The notes under the pieces are model-generated. The model was not told where the DNA came from. It worked only from the letters and a program-made list of their open reading frames with translations, and did no database searches. From positions 1 through 40,318 of the IMG/VR virus record IMGVR_UViG_3300049215_000768: 40,318 bases of DNA; one strand, given 5' to 3'. Of this stretch, positions 32,301-40,000 are shown piece by piece. Made by a program: the position numbers and the translations under genes. The stretch comes from a virus. Each line of letters starts with the position of its first letter. Positions within the stretch are counted from its first letter, which is position 1.

Positions 32301-32781
32301 GATGAAGGCTCGACAGACCTTTGCTCTGCCGACATTGGCCGTGGGCGATACGGTGCTGGCGCGGGCACGATCTGTCGATGGGTCGAATAATAAATCCGCG
32401 TATACGGATTCTGGCAGTACCGTGTTGACCGGCGCGAGTAATGTCACAACCTCGGGCGGTGGCAGCGGCTCTGTCGGGGCCGGCGGGACCTCCACCATCC
32501 ATAGTGCCAGCGTGACGACGAATGGCGGCAAGGTTCTTGTCACGGCTCGCCTGTTCGTCACCCTCGATGATCTCGTGAGTTCCAATCTCACCTGGTATCT
32601 CCAGCGGGCGGGCGTGAATTACGACATTTGCAGCAGTATCAGCCGCGAAGGCTGCATTGTGCTGATCGGTATTGATGAGACCGCCCCGCCGGGATCGAAC
32701 ACCTATGACATTGTTGGGCAGAACACTGGAACGGGGAATGCCACGGTCAGCGATGCCTCGTTGACGATTACGGAGTACTGA
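29341..32781 (+). CDS. Tail tip protein, gpI-like N-terminus fused to gpJ-like
   Basis: 1146 residues. Residues ~1-65 are a small domain with Cys residues; 73-92 (FVIVTLVSIALNTALSFLM) are hydrophobic; then PKPRSPNI and, near 118-140, VNTIAPGTPKFVIYGQRRVFGH, which parallels lambda gpI, where a hydrophobic patch precedes PKARTPRI and a VLYGEMRVGS block. From ~160 the protein continues as a J-type tip (VEINDIGVADLPN, GWDWLKDLLAEGRG, LGYQLKKQALTRSWQFT), with Fn3-like strands toward the end (~900-1146). In lambda I and J are separate genes, so this appears to be a fusion. It contacts the host receptor. Confidence 0.85.
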   Translation: MILRIHDPLDVRPRSIACPALPKALGECVPNPGAVMACQVNGVFREEWRGLIPEHHDQIDFFVGKPGVGPEWGFVIVTLVSIALNTALSFLMPKPRSPNIPLGGTSPSRPAEAFGIAGLVNTIAPGTPKFVIYGQRRVFGHLIGTSVDIASDGKGMTFGALYFMGDTGGDGYEDISQVEINDIGVADLPNVTTDVRLGSSVQTVIPGFETVSQVFYDGRSLVYNTPLTYTTQGTTVAKAKVILQYPGGLRRVDPNSGADLSGHSSILVEFKKPADVGWTTASTTTFDELSLSALYKQITVTFPSVDQWQLRVTETHDKNSTTPPTATQDATLYNLDEIQANTRSYPNSALLAVQGVASAQIQSLDSMRVSALVKGKKVNVWDGSVMTLQWTQQRAWICRDILTHQKVGLGHRFSASLHDDNAALAAQAVWNADALDEDGNTETLDQCDVILNERRSGWDWLKDLLAEGRGSYIPSGGKYKLVVDHAVTPRLPWAMPGNIIEGSLKIVLGTGQKSLNTLRGQFPDATKAEKTNIIELRTADAEPEGSEPIRDKGYTYISLIRQSNVARELGYQLKKQALTRSWQFTANQGAQISEPLDVDYLSYQTTDYLRGYSGFVGEAGTALQLYLDRPVTLEADTTYEVILRRPDNTTDTRTIADGPGTWGLLSVTEAFTTPPAAGDIWALGKQHEHILPVQIQSVKPNDDGTVDVVAQEYDEDVYVASDLPAVVPANYLTTSSFPPIPLADARVREQVISNKDGSWASSLFFDISPGLVKQAGNAQAGAASTITLASTELAFDDAFNAAVIEIVNGTGTGQQRTISDYVGSTKVAMVDAVWVTNPDSSSQYVISRLRYAPLGGFSVEEGASSSGPWTTIGQFSGLSGKLPGAGPGRTAYYRFTPLSDANIPNPLGRIVQSLTIQGDVTAPAAPSAVDVSSYLKALVVEITMDRPTAIDLAGWEVEIWKDDIGGSGTSQGVFRVGVPQDNAGSGSMKARQTFALPTLAVGDTVLARARSVDGSNNKSAYTDSGSTVLTGASNVTTSGGGSGSVGAGGTSTIHSASVTTNGGKVLVTARLFVTLDDLVSSNLTWYLQRAGVNYDICSSISREGCIVLIGIDETAPPGSNTYDIVGQNTGTGNATVSDASLTITEY

Positions 32782-33386
32782 TGCCGATGCGCGCGCAGCT
32801 TGTCACCAGCAGTTATCCGTTGCTGAATCGGCTCCCGGAGAGCCTGCGCAGCGCGGTCCTGTTTTATGCGCCACTGACTATGCACACGGAAAATGTCGGG
32901 CCCGGCCTGCCGACCTTCACGCGCGTGGGCGGGGCCGTAGGCACCTGGCGCGATGGCGCGTCCCATTCGCTTCAGCCCCATCAGCCGGTCTTCGACTATG
33001 CGGGCGGGACTCCGCTGGGGCTGGCCTACAAGCGAAAAGGTGAAGGCTCACGGGTCGGCCATGACCAGTTAGCGTGGACCAGCGGCGACGGCTTCACGCT
33101 CCACGACCAAACGGGATCCGTCGCGTGCGTGGCCGAAACCAGTCCGGGAAGTGGCGTCTATGTCGCGGGCGGGGTGAGCTATGACTATGGCGCCGGCACC
33201 GAAAAGGAATATACGAAGGCCGGGCTCACGCAGACGCTGACGGGCAAAACCCAGTCGGACGATTTCCATGACGGGCGGCTCTTGCCCACGCCGCTCAATC
33301 TGCGCATCCGACACGTCGTGAGCTTCAACCGCATCCTGACTGACGCAGAAATGACGGCCGTCTTGACCATAATGGAGGCACTCTAA
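32781..33386 (+). CDS. LamG-like tail accessory protein
   Basis: 201 residues, starting within the stop of the tip gene (TGATG). The C-terminal RHVVSFNRILTDAEMTAVLT is typical of the last strands of LamG/concanavalin-like domains in phage tail proteins. SLRSAVLFYAPLTMHTENVG near the N-terminus fits the start of such a fold. It may bind surface glycans or link the spike to the tip. No catalytic residues recognised. Confidence 0.6.
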   Translation: MPMRAQLVTSSYPLLNRLPESLRSAVLFYAPLTMHTENVGPGLPTFTRVGGAVGTWRDGASHSLQPHQPVFDYAGGTPLGLAYKRKGEGSRVGHDQLAWTSGDGFTLHDQTGSVACVAETSPGSGVYVAGGVSYDYGAGTEKEYTKAGLTQTLTGKTQSDDFHDGRLLPTPLNLRIRHVVSFNRILTDAEMTAVLTIMEAL

Positions 33387-35305
33387 TGCCACTGTTCTCC
33401 GCGACGATCAATGAGACCTTCGGCATCGACAACCTTGCCCTCTCAGGAGACTATGCCAGCCTCAATGCGGCGGTCACGGCGATCGGCTCGGCCGAGATGA
33501 CGCTGCTCGTCACCACAGCCCTGACCGTCAGCGCGAATGTGACGGTGCCGGAAACGCTCGGCCTGAAATTCATCGGGGCCGGCCAATTGACCGCGGCGAG
33601 CGGCAAAACCGTCACGATCAACGGACCCATCGAGGCACGCCTCCGAAAGATCTTTGCGGACAATGTGACGGCATCATTTTCCACGAATCGCTTCATCGGC
33701 GAGATCTACCCGCAGTGGTTCGGCACCACCGGCAATGGTTCGACCTCGGACACCGCGGCCTGGCGGAAATTTCTGGCGGCCTGCGGCGGGAAGACGGGCC
33801 GGGTGTTGGCAGGGACCTATTTGTTGGACGATACGGCGCTGCCGGCCTCGCTGGCGGGGAATACCCATATTTTTGGCGAGCCAGGGGCGATCATCGACCG
33901 CAGCGACTTTAATGCCAATTCCACCGCGGCGATCTATATCGAAAGCGTCAATGACTGCATTATCGAAGGCCTGACCTTCACCGGTCGAAATACGGGCGCC
34001 GCGTTTAATGTGAGCAACCAATTTAATGTACCGATTGTCGTCGCCGGGGGAAATCGCAACAAAGTGCATCACTGCACCTTTCGAAACCTCTGGGCCGATG
34101 CGGCCGTCTATTTGGGTTCGGTCGGCTCCGACACCTCGACGCATAGCGATCATAACGAGGTCTCGTTTTGCACCTTTACGCGAACCGGCGTCTATGGCCC
34201 GGTCGTCATCGCGGGGAGCTATAACAAATTCACCCACAACTACTGCGAGGACTGCGATCTCGGGCAGGAATCGAACGATCCCGCCCAAGTTCTGGCGTAC
34301 AACGAATATACCCACAATACCCTCATCGGGGTGCTGCGGACGGGCAGCTCAACCTACCCGGTGGCCATTCAGACTGGCTCCCGCACGGCCAGTGATCGCG
34401 GTAATGTGGTTGATGGGAACACCGTCATCAACGGCACGGTCGTGGGCACGGCGCCGTATACGCGATTCACGAACAACCTGATTAAGTCCGCCGATGTGGC
34501 GCAGTACTATCAGCTCCCGATGAGTTGGTCCGGCAGCGGCACGGCGGTGGGGTATACGATCACGGGGAATGTCTATGACTGTTCGGCCAATAACATCGCC
34601 AACGCGGATGCGCGCGGCGCCGTCATGTTCGATGGCTATACGGATAGCAGCATCTGCCACAACGTGTTCATTGGCTCGCCACATTTGCCCTGTCTGGAGT
34701 TTCGTGCCAATAACCGGATTACGTTCAGGGGGAACGTGCTTCGCGATGGGGGCGATTATGGACTGTATATTTATGGGGACAATTCCGTCTATGACCTGCT
34801 GATCGAGGGCAACCTCATTATCGACAATGCGCTGAGCGGCCTCTACATCCGCACGATTGCCGACCCCGGCAACTTTACCTATCGGGTCCACGTCCGCAAC
34901 AACGAAATCATCTCGCCCGCCTCCGATAAGCAGGGCATCCCCATCGTCTGGGGATATACCGTCGACAGCTCGATCGAAGGGAACGTCCTGACCCCGCGGC
35001 AAAATGCCACCGCCATCACGATGAACGGGCACGATACGAATCTCCGGATTAAAGACAACATTGGCTATGCCACGGAGGCCAACGGCACCGGAACGATCAA
35101 CAATGGGGCGACGAGCGCCACGATTACCCATGGCCTGAGCATCACCCCAGCCTTGAAAAATATCGCAATCACCCTGGGGGAGAATCCGACCAATGACCCA
35201 GGGATTATTTGGGTCGATACGATCGGCTCGACCACGTTCCAGGTGAACTGTCGGGCTGATCCGGGCGCGAGCAATCTCGATTTTGCATGGCAGGTCAATT
35301 CATGA
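33386..35305 (+). CDS. Tail spike with right-handed beta-helix
   Basis: 639 residues. A short N-terminal attachment region (~1-105) leads to PQWFGTTGNGSTSDTAAWRK near 109, the start of a pectate-lyase-3-like helix. Coils with N, G and hydrophobic ladders follow (NDCIIEGLTFTGRN, YNKFTHNYCEDCD, GNVVDGNTVING, DNSVYDLLIEGNLI) to about residue 560. The last ~70 residues form a separate end domain. It probably binds or cleaves surface polysaccharide; catalytic acids are not identifiable by eye. The stop overlaps the endolysin-like gene by ATGA. Confidence 0.85.
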   Translation: MPLFSATINETFGIDNLALSGDYASLNAAVTAIGSAEMTLLVTTALTVSANVTVPETLGLKFIGAGQLTAASGKTVTINGPIEARLRKIFADNVTASFSTNRFIGEIYPQWFGTTGNGSTSDTAAWRKFLAACGGKTGRVLAGTYLLDDTALPASLAGNTHIFGEPGAIIDRSDFNANSTAAIYIESVNDCIIEGLTFTGRNTGAAFNVSNQFNVPIVVAGGNRNKVHHCTFRNLWADAAVYLGSVGSDTSTHSDHNEVSFCTFTRTGVYGPVVIAGSYNKFTHNYCEDCDLGQESNDPAQVLAYNEYTHNTLIGVLRTGSSTYPVAIQTGSRTASDRGNVVDGNTVINGTVVGTAPYTRFTNNLIKSADVAQYYQLPMSWSGSGTAVGYTITGNVYDCSANNIANADARGAVMFDGYTDSSICHNVFIGSPHLPCLEFRANNRITFRGNVLRDGGDYGLYIYGDNSVYDLLIEGNLIIDNALSGLYIRTIADPGNFTYRVHVRNNEIISPASDKQGIPIVWGYTVDSSIEGNVLTPRQNATAITMNGHDTNLRIKDNIGYATEANGTGTINNGATSATITHGLSITPALKNIAITLGENPTNDPGIIWVDTIGSTTFQVNCRADPGASNLDFAWQVNS

Positions 35306-35820
35306 CGATCGACGAGCTCCAACTCGGTCCCATCACCCGTGCGGCGGCGGAGCAGCTCCACCGCGAGCATCCCGGCGTGGTGTTCACCAGCGGGGCCCGG
35401 GATGGCCACGGCCAGGCGCGGGCCATGGCGAAGCATGTCCTGCAGAATCGGTACTGGATCATCCAGACCTACACCCGCCGGGAACGGCCGAGTTATGCCG
35501 TCGCTCTCGCATTGCAGGCCTGGGTGGATGGCCATCCGGAATGTCAGACAGTCGAGGCGCTGACCGAGGGGCTCTATGGCGTCCTGAAGGCTCGTCCAGA
35601 TGGGTGGCAGATCTCGAAACATTGTTGGATGCGGCAGGGAAGGCCGGCGTCGGGGGCGTTCGATCTGAAGCCAATGGAGCATGCGGACGGCACCATGACG
35701 GAGGAAGGCCAGGCCGTGTGGAATGCAATCCTGCGCTTACCCGGTCTGGATCCGCCGCCGCTCACGCGCGAAGGCGGTGCACATGTCTGGCACGCGCAGT
35801 TTTTCGAGGACGGAGACTGA
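35302..35820 (+). CDS. M15-like peptidase, endolysin candidate
   Basis: 172 residues from the ATG at 35302, chosen for its ATGA overlap with the spike stop; an in-frame ATG at 35287 lies inside the spike gene. TSGARDGHGQARAMAKHVLQ, WISK-like WQISKH (His107), ASGAFDLKPM (Asp121) and AHVWHAQF (His164) give the His-Asp-His zinc set of M15-type peptidases, which cut peptide cross-links in peptidoglycan. No signal peptide is present, so release would need a holin. The H-to-D spacing is wider than the usual HxxxxxxD. Confidence 0.7.
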   Translation: MTIDELQLGPITRAAAEQLHREHPGVVFTSGARDGHGQARAMAKHVLQNRYWIIQTYTRRERPSYAVALALQAWVDGHPECQTVEALTEGLYGVLKARPDGWQISKHCWMRQGRPASGAFDLKPMEHADGTMTEEGQAVWNAILRLPGLDPPPLTREGGAHVWHAQFFEDGD

Positions 35821-35821
35821 C

Positions 35822-36082
35822 ATGGACGAGGTCGATCGGACCCAACGCACCCTGACGGACGGCTCCCCGGTGACGCCCGATCACCGGGACATCGACCCGA
35901 AGACCGGCCAGCAGAAAGGCTATGTCATGCCTGAGTGGATCTATGTCGAACTCTTGGATTGCCCGTACTGCCGAAAGCGCTTGGAGCGCGTGGACAACCG
36001 CAATCCCTGGCTGTGTCCCTGCGGGTACCGAAGCGACGGCCGGCAGTTCGATCGCAAGGTGAAACGAGCGGCGCATGTCTGA
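35822..36082 (+). CDS. Zinc-ribbon phage protein (86 aa)
   Basis: The ATG at 35822 lies one base after the endolysin-like stop; a longer in-frame reading from 35723 is a shadow. The C-terminal half carries DCPYCRKRLERVDNR and CPCGYRSDG, a CxxC...CxC zinc ribbon, and a basic tail. Unusual among late genes, which seldom need zinc fingers. Function unknown. Confidence 0.65.
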   Translation: MDEVDRTQRTLTDGSPVTPDHRDIDPKTGQQKGYVMPEWIYVELLDCPYCRKRLERVDNRNPWLCPCGYRSDGRQFDRKVKRAAHV

Positions 36083-36263
36083 GCCTGACGAGGTGATGAA
36101 AGTCGCGGAGGTGGCCGCATATTTCCGCGTGCCGAAGTCGACGGTGTATCAGCTCGCGCGGGCTGGACACTTGCGAGGGACCAAAATTGGGAAGCACTGG
36201 CGGTTCTCACGGACCGTCGTGCGGGACTATCTGGCGAAGGCCGAGCGCCATGCATCCGGATGA
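36075..36263 (+). CDS. Excisionase-type HTH protein (62 aa)
   Basis: MKVAEVAAYFRVPKSTVYQL followed by GHLRGTKIGKHWRFSRT and VRDYLAKAE is a complete HTH_17/excisionase domain. Overlaps the previous gene by 8 bases. Such proteins either help excise prophage DNA or regulate genes; the position in the late region, far from any integrase in the window, makes excisionase less likely. It may control the neighbouring accessory genes. Confidence 0.8.
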   Translation: MSEPDEVMKVAEVAAYFRVPKSTVYQLARAGHLRGTKIGKHWRFSRTVVRDYLAKAERHASG

Positions 36264-36475
36264 GGAAAGTCCATCATCTGTATGCCTATTTCGATCGGCG
36301 AACTGGCCGCTATATCGGCTGGAGTTCCAAGGCGCTGCGAGACAACCCGGCCTACATCCGGCGCGTCTTGCGGCCAGCCTGGCTCTGTGAACCCGAGGAG
36401 GAGGATGATGAACATGAGACGGATAGCCCGACTCACGGCCTCTATATGGTGCCTCCTTGCGCTGACGCTGGCTGA
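36260..36475 (+). CDS. Hypothetical small protein (71 aa)
   Basis: The ATG overlaps the HTH stop (ATGA). YAYFDRRTGRYIGWSSKALR is basic and aromatic; the C-terminal half is acidic (EPEEEDDEHE). It overlaps the exported-protein gene by 68 bases in another frame, more than elsewhere in this genome, so the last third may not be functional. Not recognised. Confidence 0.5.
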   Translation: MRKVHHLYAYFDRRTGRYIGWSSKALRDNPAYIRRVLRPAWLCEPEEEDDEHETDSPTHGLYMVPPCADAG

Positions 36476-36992
36476 TGGCGTCATCGCAGACACGACGTTG
36501 ACGATTACCACACGACTGACCAATGTCGCCGGCTATGCGTGGTGTGCGGTTTCCCCAACTGGGGACATGGATTGTCAGGCTGCGGCGGTCAGCTCCAGCC
36601 CGACGGCCGGCCTCACTCCGCAAGCGCCGACCCCCAGTCCCAGCAGCTCTACGGCATTGCAGAGCGAGGCCCTCAAAGCCTTACCGAAACTCGATGAGAT
36701 GAATGGGCGCTTCAATGCGGGCGGCATTCTATTTTCATGCCCGACTGGGGCGATCACATGCTATGTCGTCGCGAGTGCAGACAGAGGGGCGTCGTATCTG
36801 ACCAACCAGCCCCTAAACGCCTTCCCGGTCGATGCAACAGGACGCAAGACGCCGGTCCAACAACCCATTCAGCCAGGAACCGTCAAGCCAGATCTGACGA
36901 TGCCCCAAGGCGAACCGTACTGCTTAATGGCCTATGCCGTGGATGCGAGCGGGAAGGCGTTTGGGAGAACGGACGGGGTCTGTATCTATTAG
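36408..36992 (+). CDS. Exported protein with signal peptide (194 aa)
   Basis: GAGGAGGAGG lies just upstream of three clustered in-frame ATGs (36405, 36408, 36414); 36408 or 36414 gives the best spacing. The N-terminus has Arg residues (RRIAR), then a hydrophobic stretch (ASIWCLLALTLADGVIA) and a likely signal peptidase site before DTTLTI. The mature part has a Ser/Pro/Thr-rich segment, several cysteines (YAWCAV, LFSCPTGAITC, YCLMAYA, GVCIY) that could form disulfides, and no recognised domain. Host-exported phage proteins are often morons that alter the cell surface or block superinfection. Confidence 0.7.
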   Translation: MNMRRIARLTASIWCLLALTLADGVIADTTLTITTRLTNVAGYAWCAVSPTGDMDCQAAAVSSSPTAGLTPQAPTPSPSSSTALQSEALKALPKLDEMNGRFNAGGILFSCPTGAITCYVVASADRGASYLTNQPLNAFPVDATGRKTPVQQPIQPGTVKPDLTMPQGEPYCLMAYAVDASGKAFGRTDGVCIY

Positions 36993-37012
36993 CACCGTGG
37001 GGCGGACCGACG

Positions 37013-38983
37013 ATGTATCTCACACTCAATCAATATCGGTGGGACGGCTACTACGATGCGAAAGCGCAGCGCCTCTCATTTCTGACACCGGCCTGGCGTT
37101 TGCCAGATGGCGCCCATATAGGGATCGATCTGCGAGCTCCAGCGCTACGAGCGATCGCGGGAGGGAAGTCCAAGGGCTATGCCTGCTTCTTGTCTGAGGT
37201 TGAGAGTAAGGCAGGTCTCCTGCTCTCGGATGATCCGGCAGGTGCGCTATCAGGAAAACAACGAGATCAGATCGCCCAACTGTTGGGCGTCGGAATAGGA
37301 TCCACGACGGTGCTCGACATGCTCTGGGAACTGTTCACGGTTCATGCCGATGGCAAGACCCTCACCGCGCCGCTGATTCCCAAGCCCGGCCTCGTCGTGG
37401 AACTGTGCGTCGGGCCTGTGCGTAAGCAGGTCGTCTCGGAAAAGGGGGGCGTGGGGTGGGACGCCTTACAGGCCACGCTCCAGGAGCAATATGCTCAGAC
37501 CAAAGCGAGTAACCCAGTGGCCGCGCAGAAGTTGTTGAGTAAATGGTTAGAAGAGTACCCGGATCCCTCCATTCATTTCTCCGACTTCATTCCCGCTGGC
37601 CTCCCGATTATCGAGCCGGAGGACCATGACACCATCAACGTAGACGATTTCAATCGGGCGAATGCGCCCACGCTGGGCACGGCCAGTGGCGGCTGGACAT
37701 GGACGACGACTGGCGGCAATGTCGCCATTTCCGGCAATCAGGCGCTGTTTGCCCATACGGGAAGCGCCTCAGATCGAGCGTGCAGATGTGGCGCCACTGT
37801 CAGTAGTAATAATAACTATGCTAAGGGAGTCGTGAGCGGCCGCAATGGCGTGCTCACCGGCCCCCTGGCTCGTTATAACAGCACCTACGATTCAGGCTAT
37901 ATCTGGTACTGGCATACCTATCTTCCGGGTCGCATCGCCTATGAAGTCGTGTCGGGAGTTGCGACGGAGTTGGGACGCACGGGTGACCCGGGAGGGTCAT
38001 ATCCTAACGGCATGACATTTGAGCTTGATTGCAGCGGCACCACGATTACATGCCGCGATGGAGGTGCGTGGGGCACCTTTACCGCTACGGGCGTTTCCGC
38101 TGGTGTCTACGGCGGTTGGTACATGTATACCGATGTTGCCGATGACGCGACGCTCGATGATTTCGAATTTGGCGATCTGGGGGGCGGCGGCACAACATAC
38201 ACCTATACCGGATCCGGCGGCCTGACCTTCGCGGGGACTGCTCAGCTCGCCGCGAGCTGCTCCGTCGTGGGCACGGGTGGGGTGACCTTCTCCGGAACCG
38301 CCCTGCGACGTGCCTCCTGGTCCATCTCCGGGGTCGGCGGTCTGACCCTGTCGGGGAGCAGTCCGCGGATCGTCACCGCCGCGATTGTCCCCAGCGGAGG
38401 CATCACCTTCGCGGGCACCAGCCCTCGCGCGTGTACGGTCCAACCCTCCGTGGGCGGCGGTCTGGCGTTCTCGGGAACGGCTCCGCGTACGTTCACTGTC
38501 GTCTGCCAACCGAGCGGTGGAGTGTCCTTCGTCGGCAGTGCGTCCGTACGCATTACCTGGGCGATCGCCGGCCGCGGCGGGGTCGTGTTCGGGGGATCGG
38601 GCGGCTCGGCGGAGTTCACCTATATCGGCTCCGGCGGTTTGGCGTTGGCGGGAAGTGCTCCACGGTCGTTCACCGCCTCTATGCATCCGAGCGGCGGCCT
38701 GGCATTCGGCGGTACGGCCGCGAAGGCGATCACGTCCGCCTACCGCGGGGGTGGAGGGCTCAGCCTGTCCGGGACCGCCGCGCGTGTGGCGAGCCTGTGT
38801 CCGGCCGTCAGCGGCGGGATGCACTTTGCTGGGACGGCGGAGACCGCCTTCGTCCCCATGATCAGCACGCCGCTTGAGATCTTCCTGGCCGCGGCGCGGA
38901 CGCGCGTCTTTCTGGCGGACCACCGGATATCCATCTTTCTCGCCGATCGACGCACCACCACGTTCCTTGCGGGGACACGATGA
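37013..38983 (+). CDS. Adhesin-like protein: lectin-like domain plus glycine repeats
   Basis: 656 residues from ATG at 37013; an upstream in-frame reading from 36737 runs through the exported-protein gene and is rejected. Residues ~1-200 (TLNQYRWDGYYDAKAQRLSF, LDMLWELFTVHADGKTLTAP) are unrecognised. Residues ~205-395 resemble a LamG/ConA-like fold (VDDFNRANAPTLGTASGGWT, the start of such domains). Residues ~402-614 are eleven 20-residue repeats with GG[LVI].[FL].G. The end (EIFLAAARTRVFLADHRISI and two more FLA units) repeats about every 11 residues. Likely a tail fibre or receptor-binding part. Confidence 0.75.
   Translation: MYLTLNQYRWDGYYDAKAQRLSFLTPAWRLPDGAHIGIDLRAPALRAIAGGKSKGYACFLSEVESKAGLLLSDDPAGALSGKQRDQIAQLLGVGIGSTTVLDMLWELFTVHADGKTLTAPLIPKPGLVVELCVGPVRKQVVSEKGGVGWDALQATLQEQYAQTKASNPVAAQKLLSKWLEEYPDPSIHFSDFIPAGLPIIEPEDHDTINVDDFNRANAPTLGTASGGWTWTTTGGNVAISGNQALFAHTGSASDRACRCGATVSSNNNYAKGVVSGRNGVLTGPLARYNSTYDSGYIWYWHTYLPGRIAYEVVSGVATELGRTGDPGGSYPNGMTFELDCSGTTITCRDGGAWGTFTATGVSAGVYGGWYMYTDVADDATLDDFEFGDLGGGGTTYTYTGSGGLTFAGTAQLAASCSVVGTGGVTFSGTALRRASWSISGVGGLTLSGSSPRIVTAAIVPSGGITFAGTSPRACTVQPSVGGGLAFSGTAPRTFTVVCQPSGGVSFVGSASVRITWAIAGRGGVVFGGSGGSAEFTYIGSGGLALAGSAPRSFTASMHPSGGLAFGGTAAKAITSAYRGGGGLSLSGTAARVASLCPAVSGGMHFAGTAETAFVPMISTPLEIFLAAARTRVFLADHRISIFLADRRTTTFLAGTR
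38216..38854 (+). repeat. 60-bp / 20-residue glycine repeat array (11 units)
   Basis: Units begin at the double glycine codons at 38216 and recur every 60 bases (one unit is 57) to 38813. The protein pattern is GG, hydrophobic, x, F/L, x, G, S/T, then about 12 variable residues. DNA identity between units is modest, so the repeat is old or under diversifying selection rather than freshly copied. Even spacing suggests a beta or polyglycine structural repeat. Confidence 0.9.
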
Positions 38984-39285
38984 CGCCACGGAGCTTCACC
39001 AAACAGCCGTTTGAGGAAATCACCAAGGCAACGGATTTCAGCCAAGTGGTGGAATCCGGGGTCACCGTGAGTAGTGGCACGGTCACGGCCATCAAGGTCG
39101 GTGATCAGAGCGATGCCAGCATGGATGTGTTGAGCGCTGGGACATGTGTGGTCTCCGGTCTGCTGGCGACGTGGAAGGTAAAAGGCGGGGTCGATCAGGA
39201 AGATTACAAAATCACGGTGAAGGTCACCTTCAGTAATGGAGACAAGCTCGAGGAAGACGTCACCATGAAGGTGCGCGAACAATAG
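38980..39285 (+). CDS. Small Ig-like tail-associated protein (101 aa)
   Basis: The ATG overlaps the adhesin stop by ATGA. RSFTKQPFEEITKATDFSQV, VTVSSGTVTAIK and the C-terminal ITVKVTFSNGDKLEEDVTMK form beta strands of a pattern I recognise from small proteins next to tail-fibre genes in many siphophages. It probably decorates the tail or head; exact place unknown. Confidence 0.7.
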   Translation: MTPRSFTKQPFEEITKATDFSQVVESGVTVSSGTVTAIKVGDQSDASMDVLSAGTCVVSGLLATWKVKGGVDQEDYKITVKVTFSNGDKLEEDVTMKVREQ

Positions 39286-39295
39286 GGAGGCTGCC

Positions 39296-39700
39296 ATGTC
39301 GCTGGTTGTTGTGAATCAAGGGGAAGTTCGGGCGCTGAAGGCGCTGCTCAATCACACGGCGGGGCAGAACCTCGTCCTGAAGCTGTACAAAAACAATGTG
39401 ACGCCGGCTGAGACGGACACGGAAGGCGCCTATACGGAGGCCGACTTTACCGGCTATTCCAATGTCACGCTTACGGGCTCGAGTTGGACGGTCACGAGCG
39501 GGGCCCCATCGTCCGCGGCCTATGCGCAGCAGACCTTCGCCTCCTCGGCCGATCAAGCCGCCCAAAGCATCTACGGATATTTCTATGTCCAGGTCACGAG
39601 CGGGGAGCTGGTGATCGCGGAACGGTTCAGCAATGGGCCCTACACGATTGCCAACAACGGCGATTCCGTCAAAGTCACCCCGACGATCACCGCCGATTAA
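39296..39700 (+). CDS. Small structural protein, LVLKLYKNN type (134 aa)
   Basis: GGGAGG lies 6-7 bases before the ATG. The block LVLKLYKNNVTPAETDTEGA is a recurrent motif of small phage virion-associated proteins; the rest is beta-rich with Thr and Ser, including QTFASSADQAAQSIYGYF. I infer a structural role in tail or fibre. No membrane segment or catalytic motif. Confidence 0.7.
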   Translation: MSLVVVNQGEVRALKALLNHTAGQNLVLKLYKNNVTPAETDTEGAYTEADFTGYSNVTLTGSSWTVTSGAPSSAAYAQQTFASSADQAAQSIYGYFYVQVTSGELVIAERFSNGPYTIANNGDSVKVTPTITAD

Positions 39701-39729
39701 TCGACCGCAACCGCGCGCAGGAGGCAGCC

Positions 39730-39969
39730 ATGCAAGAGCGTTTTCGAAAAGGGATGTGGGTGATGGCGAAGGCCAAAGACGGAACAGAGCATATTGGGAT
39801 TTTAAATAGTGTCGATCGGGTCTTCGGGGAAGTCCATTTGGTCCAGGACAACGGCGAGACCAATACCGTCGTCGTCTTCGCGCTCACGGACGTCCGCCAG
39901 GCGAAGGTCGAGGAAATTCCAGAATCCCGGCGCCCAGCGCCGGAGTTGGCAGCGCGGCTTGGATATTAG
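39730..39969 (+). CDS. Hypothetical protein (79 aa)
   Basis: Start at 39730 chosen for AGGAGG 6 bases upstream; a longer in-frame reading from 39484 lies inside the previous gene. The product has a short barrel-like strand pattern (GMWVMAKAKDGTEHIGILNS, GEVHLVQDNGETNTVVVFAL) suggestive of an SH3-like fold, and an Arg/Pro-rich tail. Not recognised. Confidence 0.65.
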   Translation: MQERFRKGMWVMAKAKDGTEHIGILNSVDRVFGEVHLVQDNGETNTVVVFALTDVRQAKVEEIPESRRPAPELAARLGY

Positions 39970-40000
39970 AGGCTATCTGAACAGGATGGAATGAAGCCCC

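Noticed and set aside
36737-37012. Extended N-terminus of the adhesin-like gene
   Set aside because: Would overlap the exported-protein gene through a Arg/Cys-rich, unlikely sequence; ATG at 37013 begins just after that gene.
38216-38854. Diversity-generating retroelement target
   Set aside because: No reverse transcriptase gene or matching template repeat was seen; repeat variation is spread evenly.
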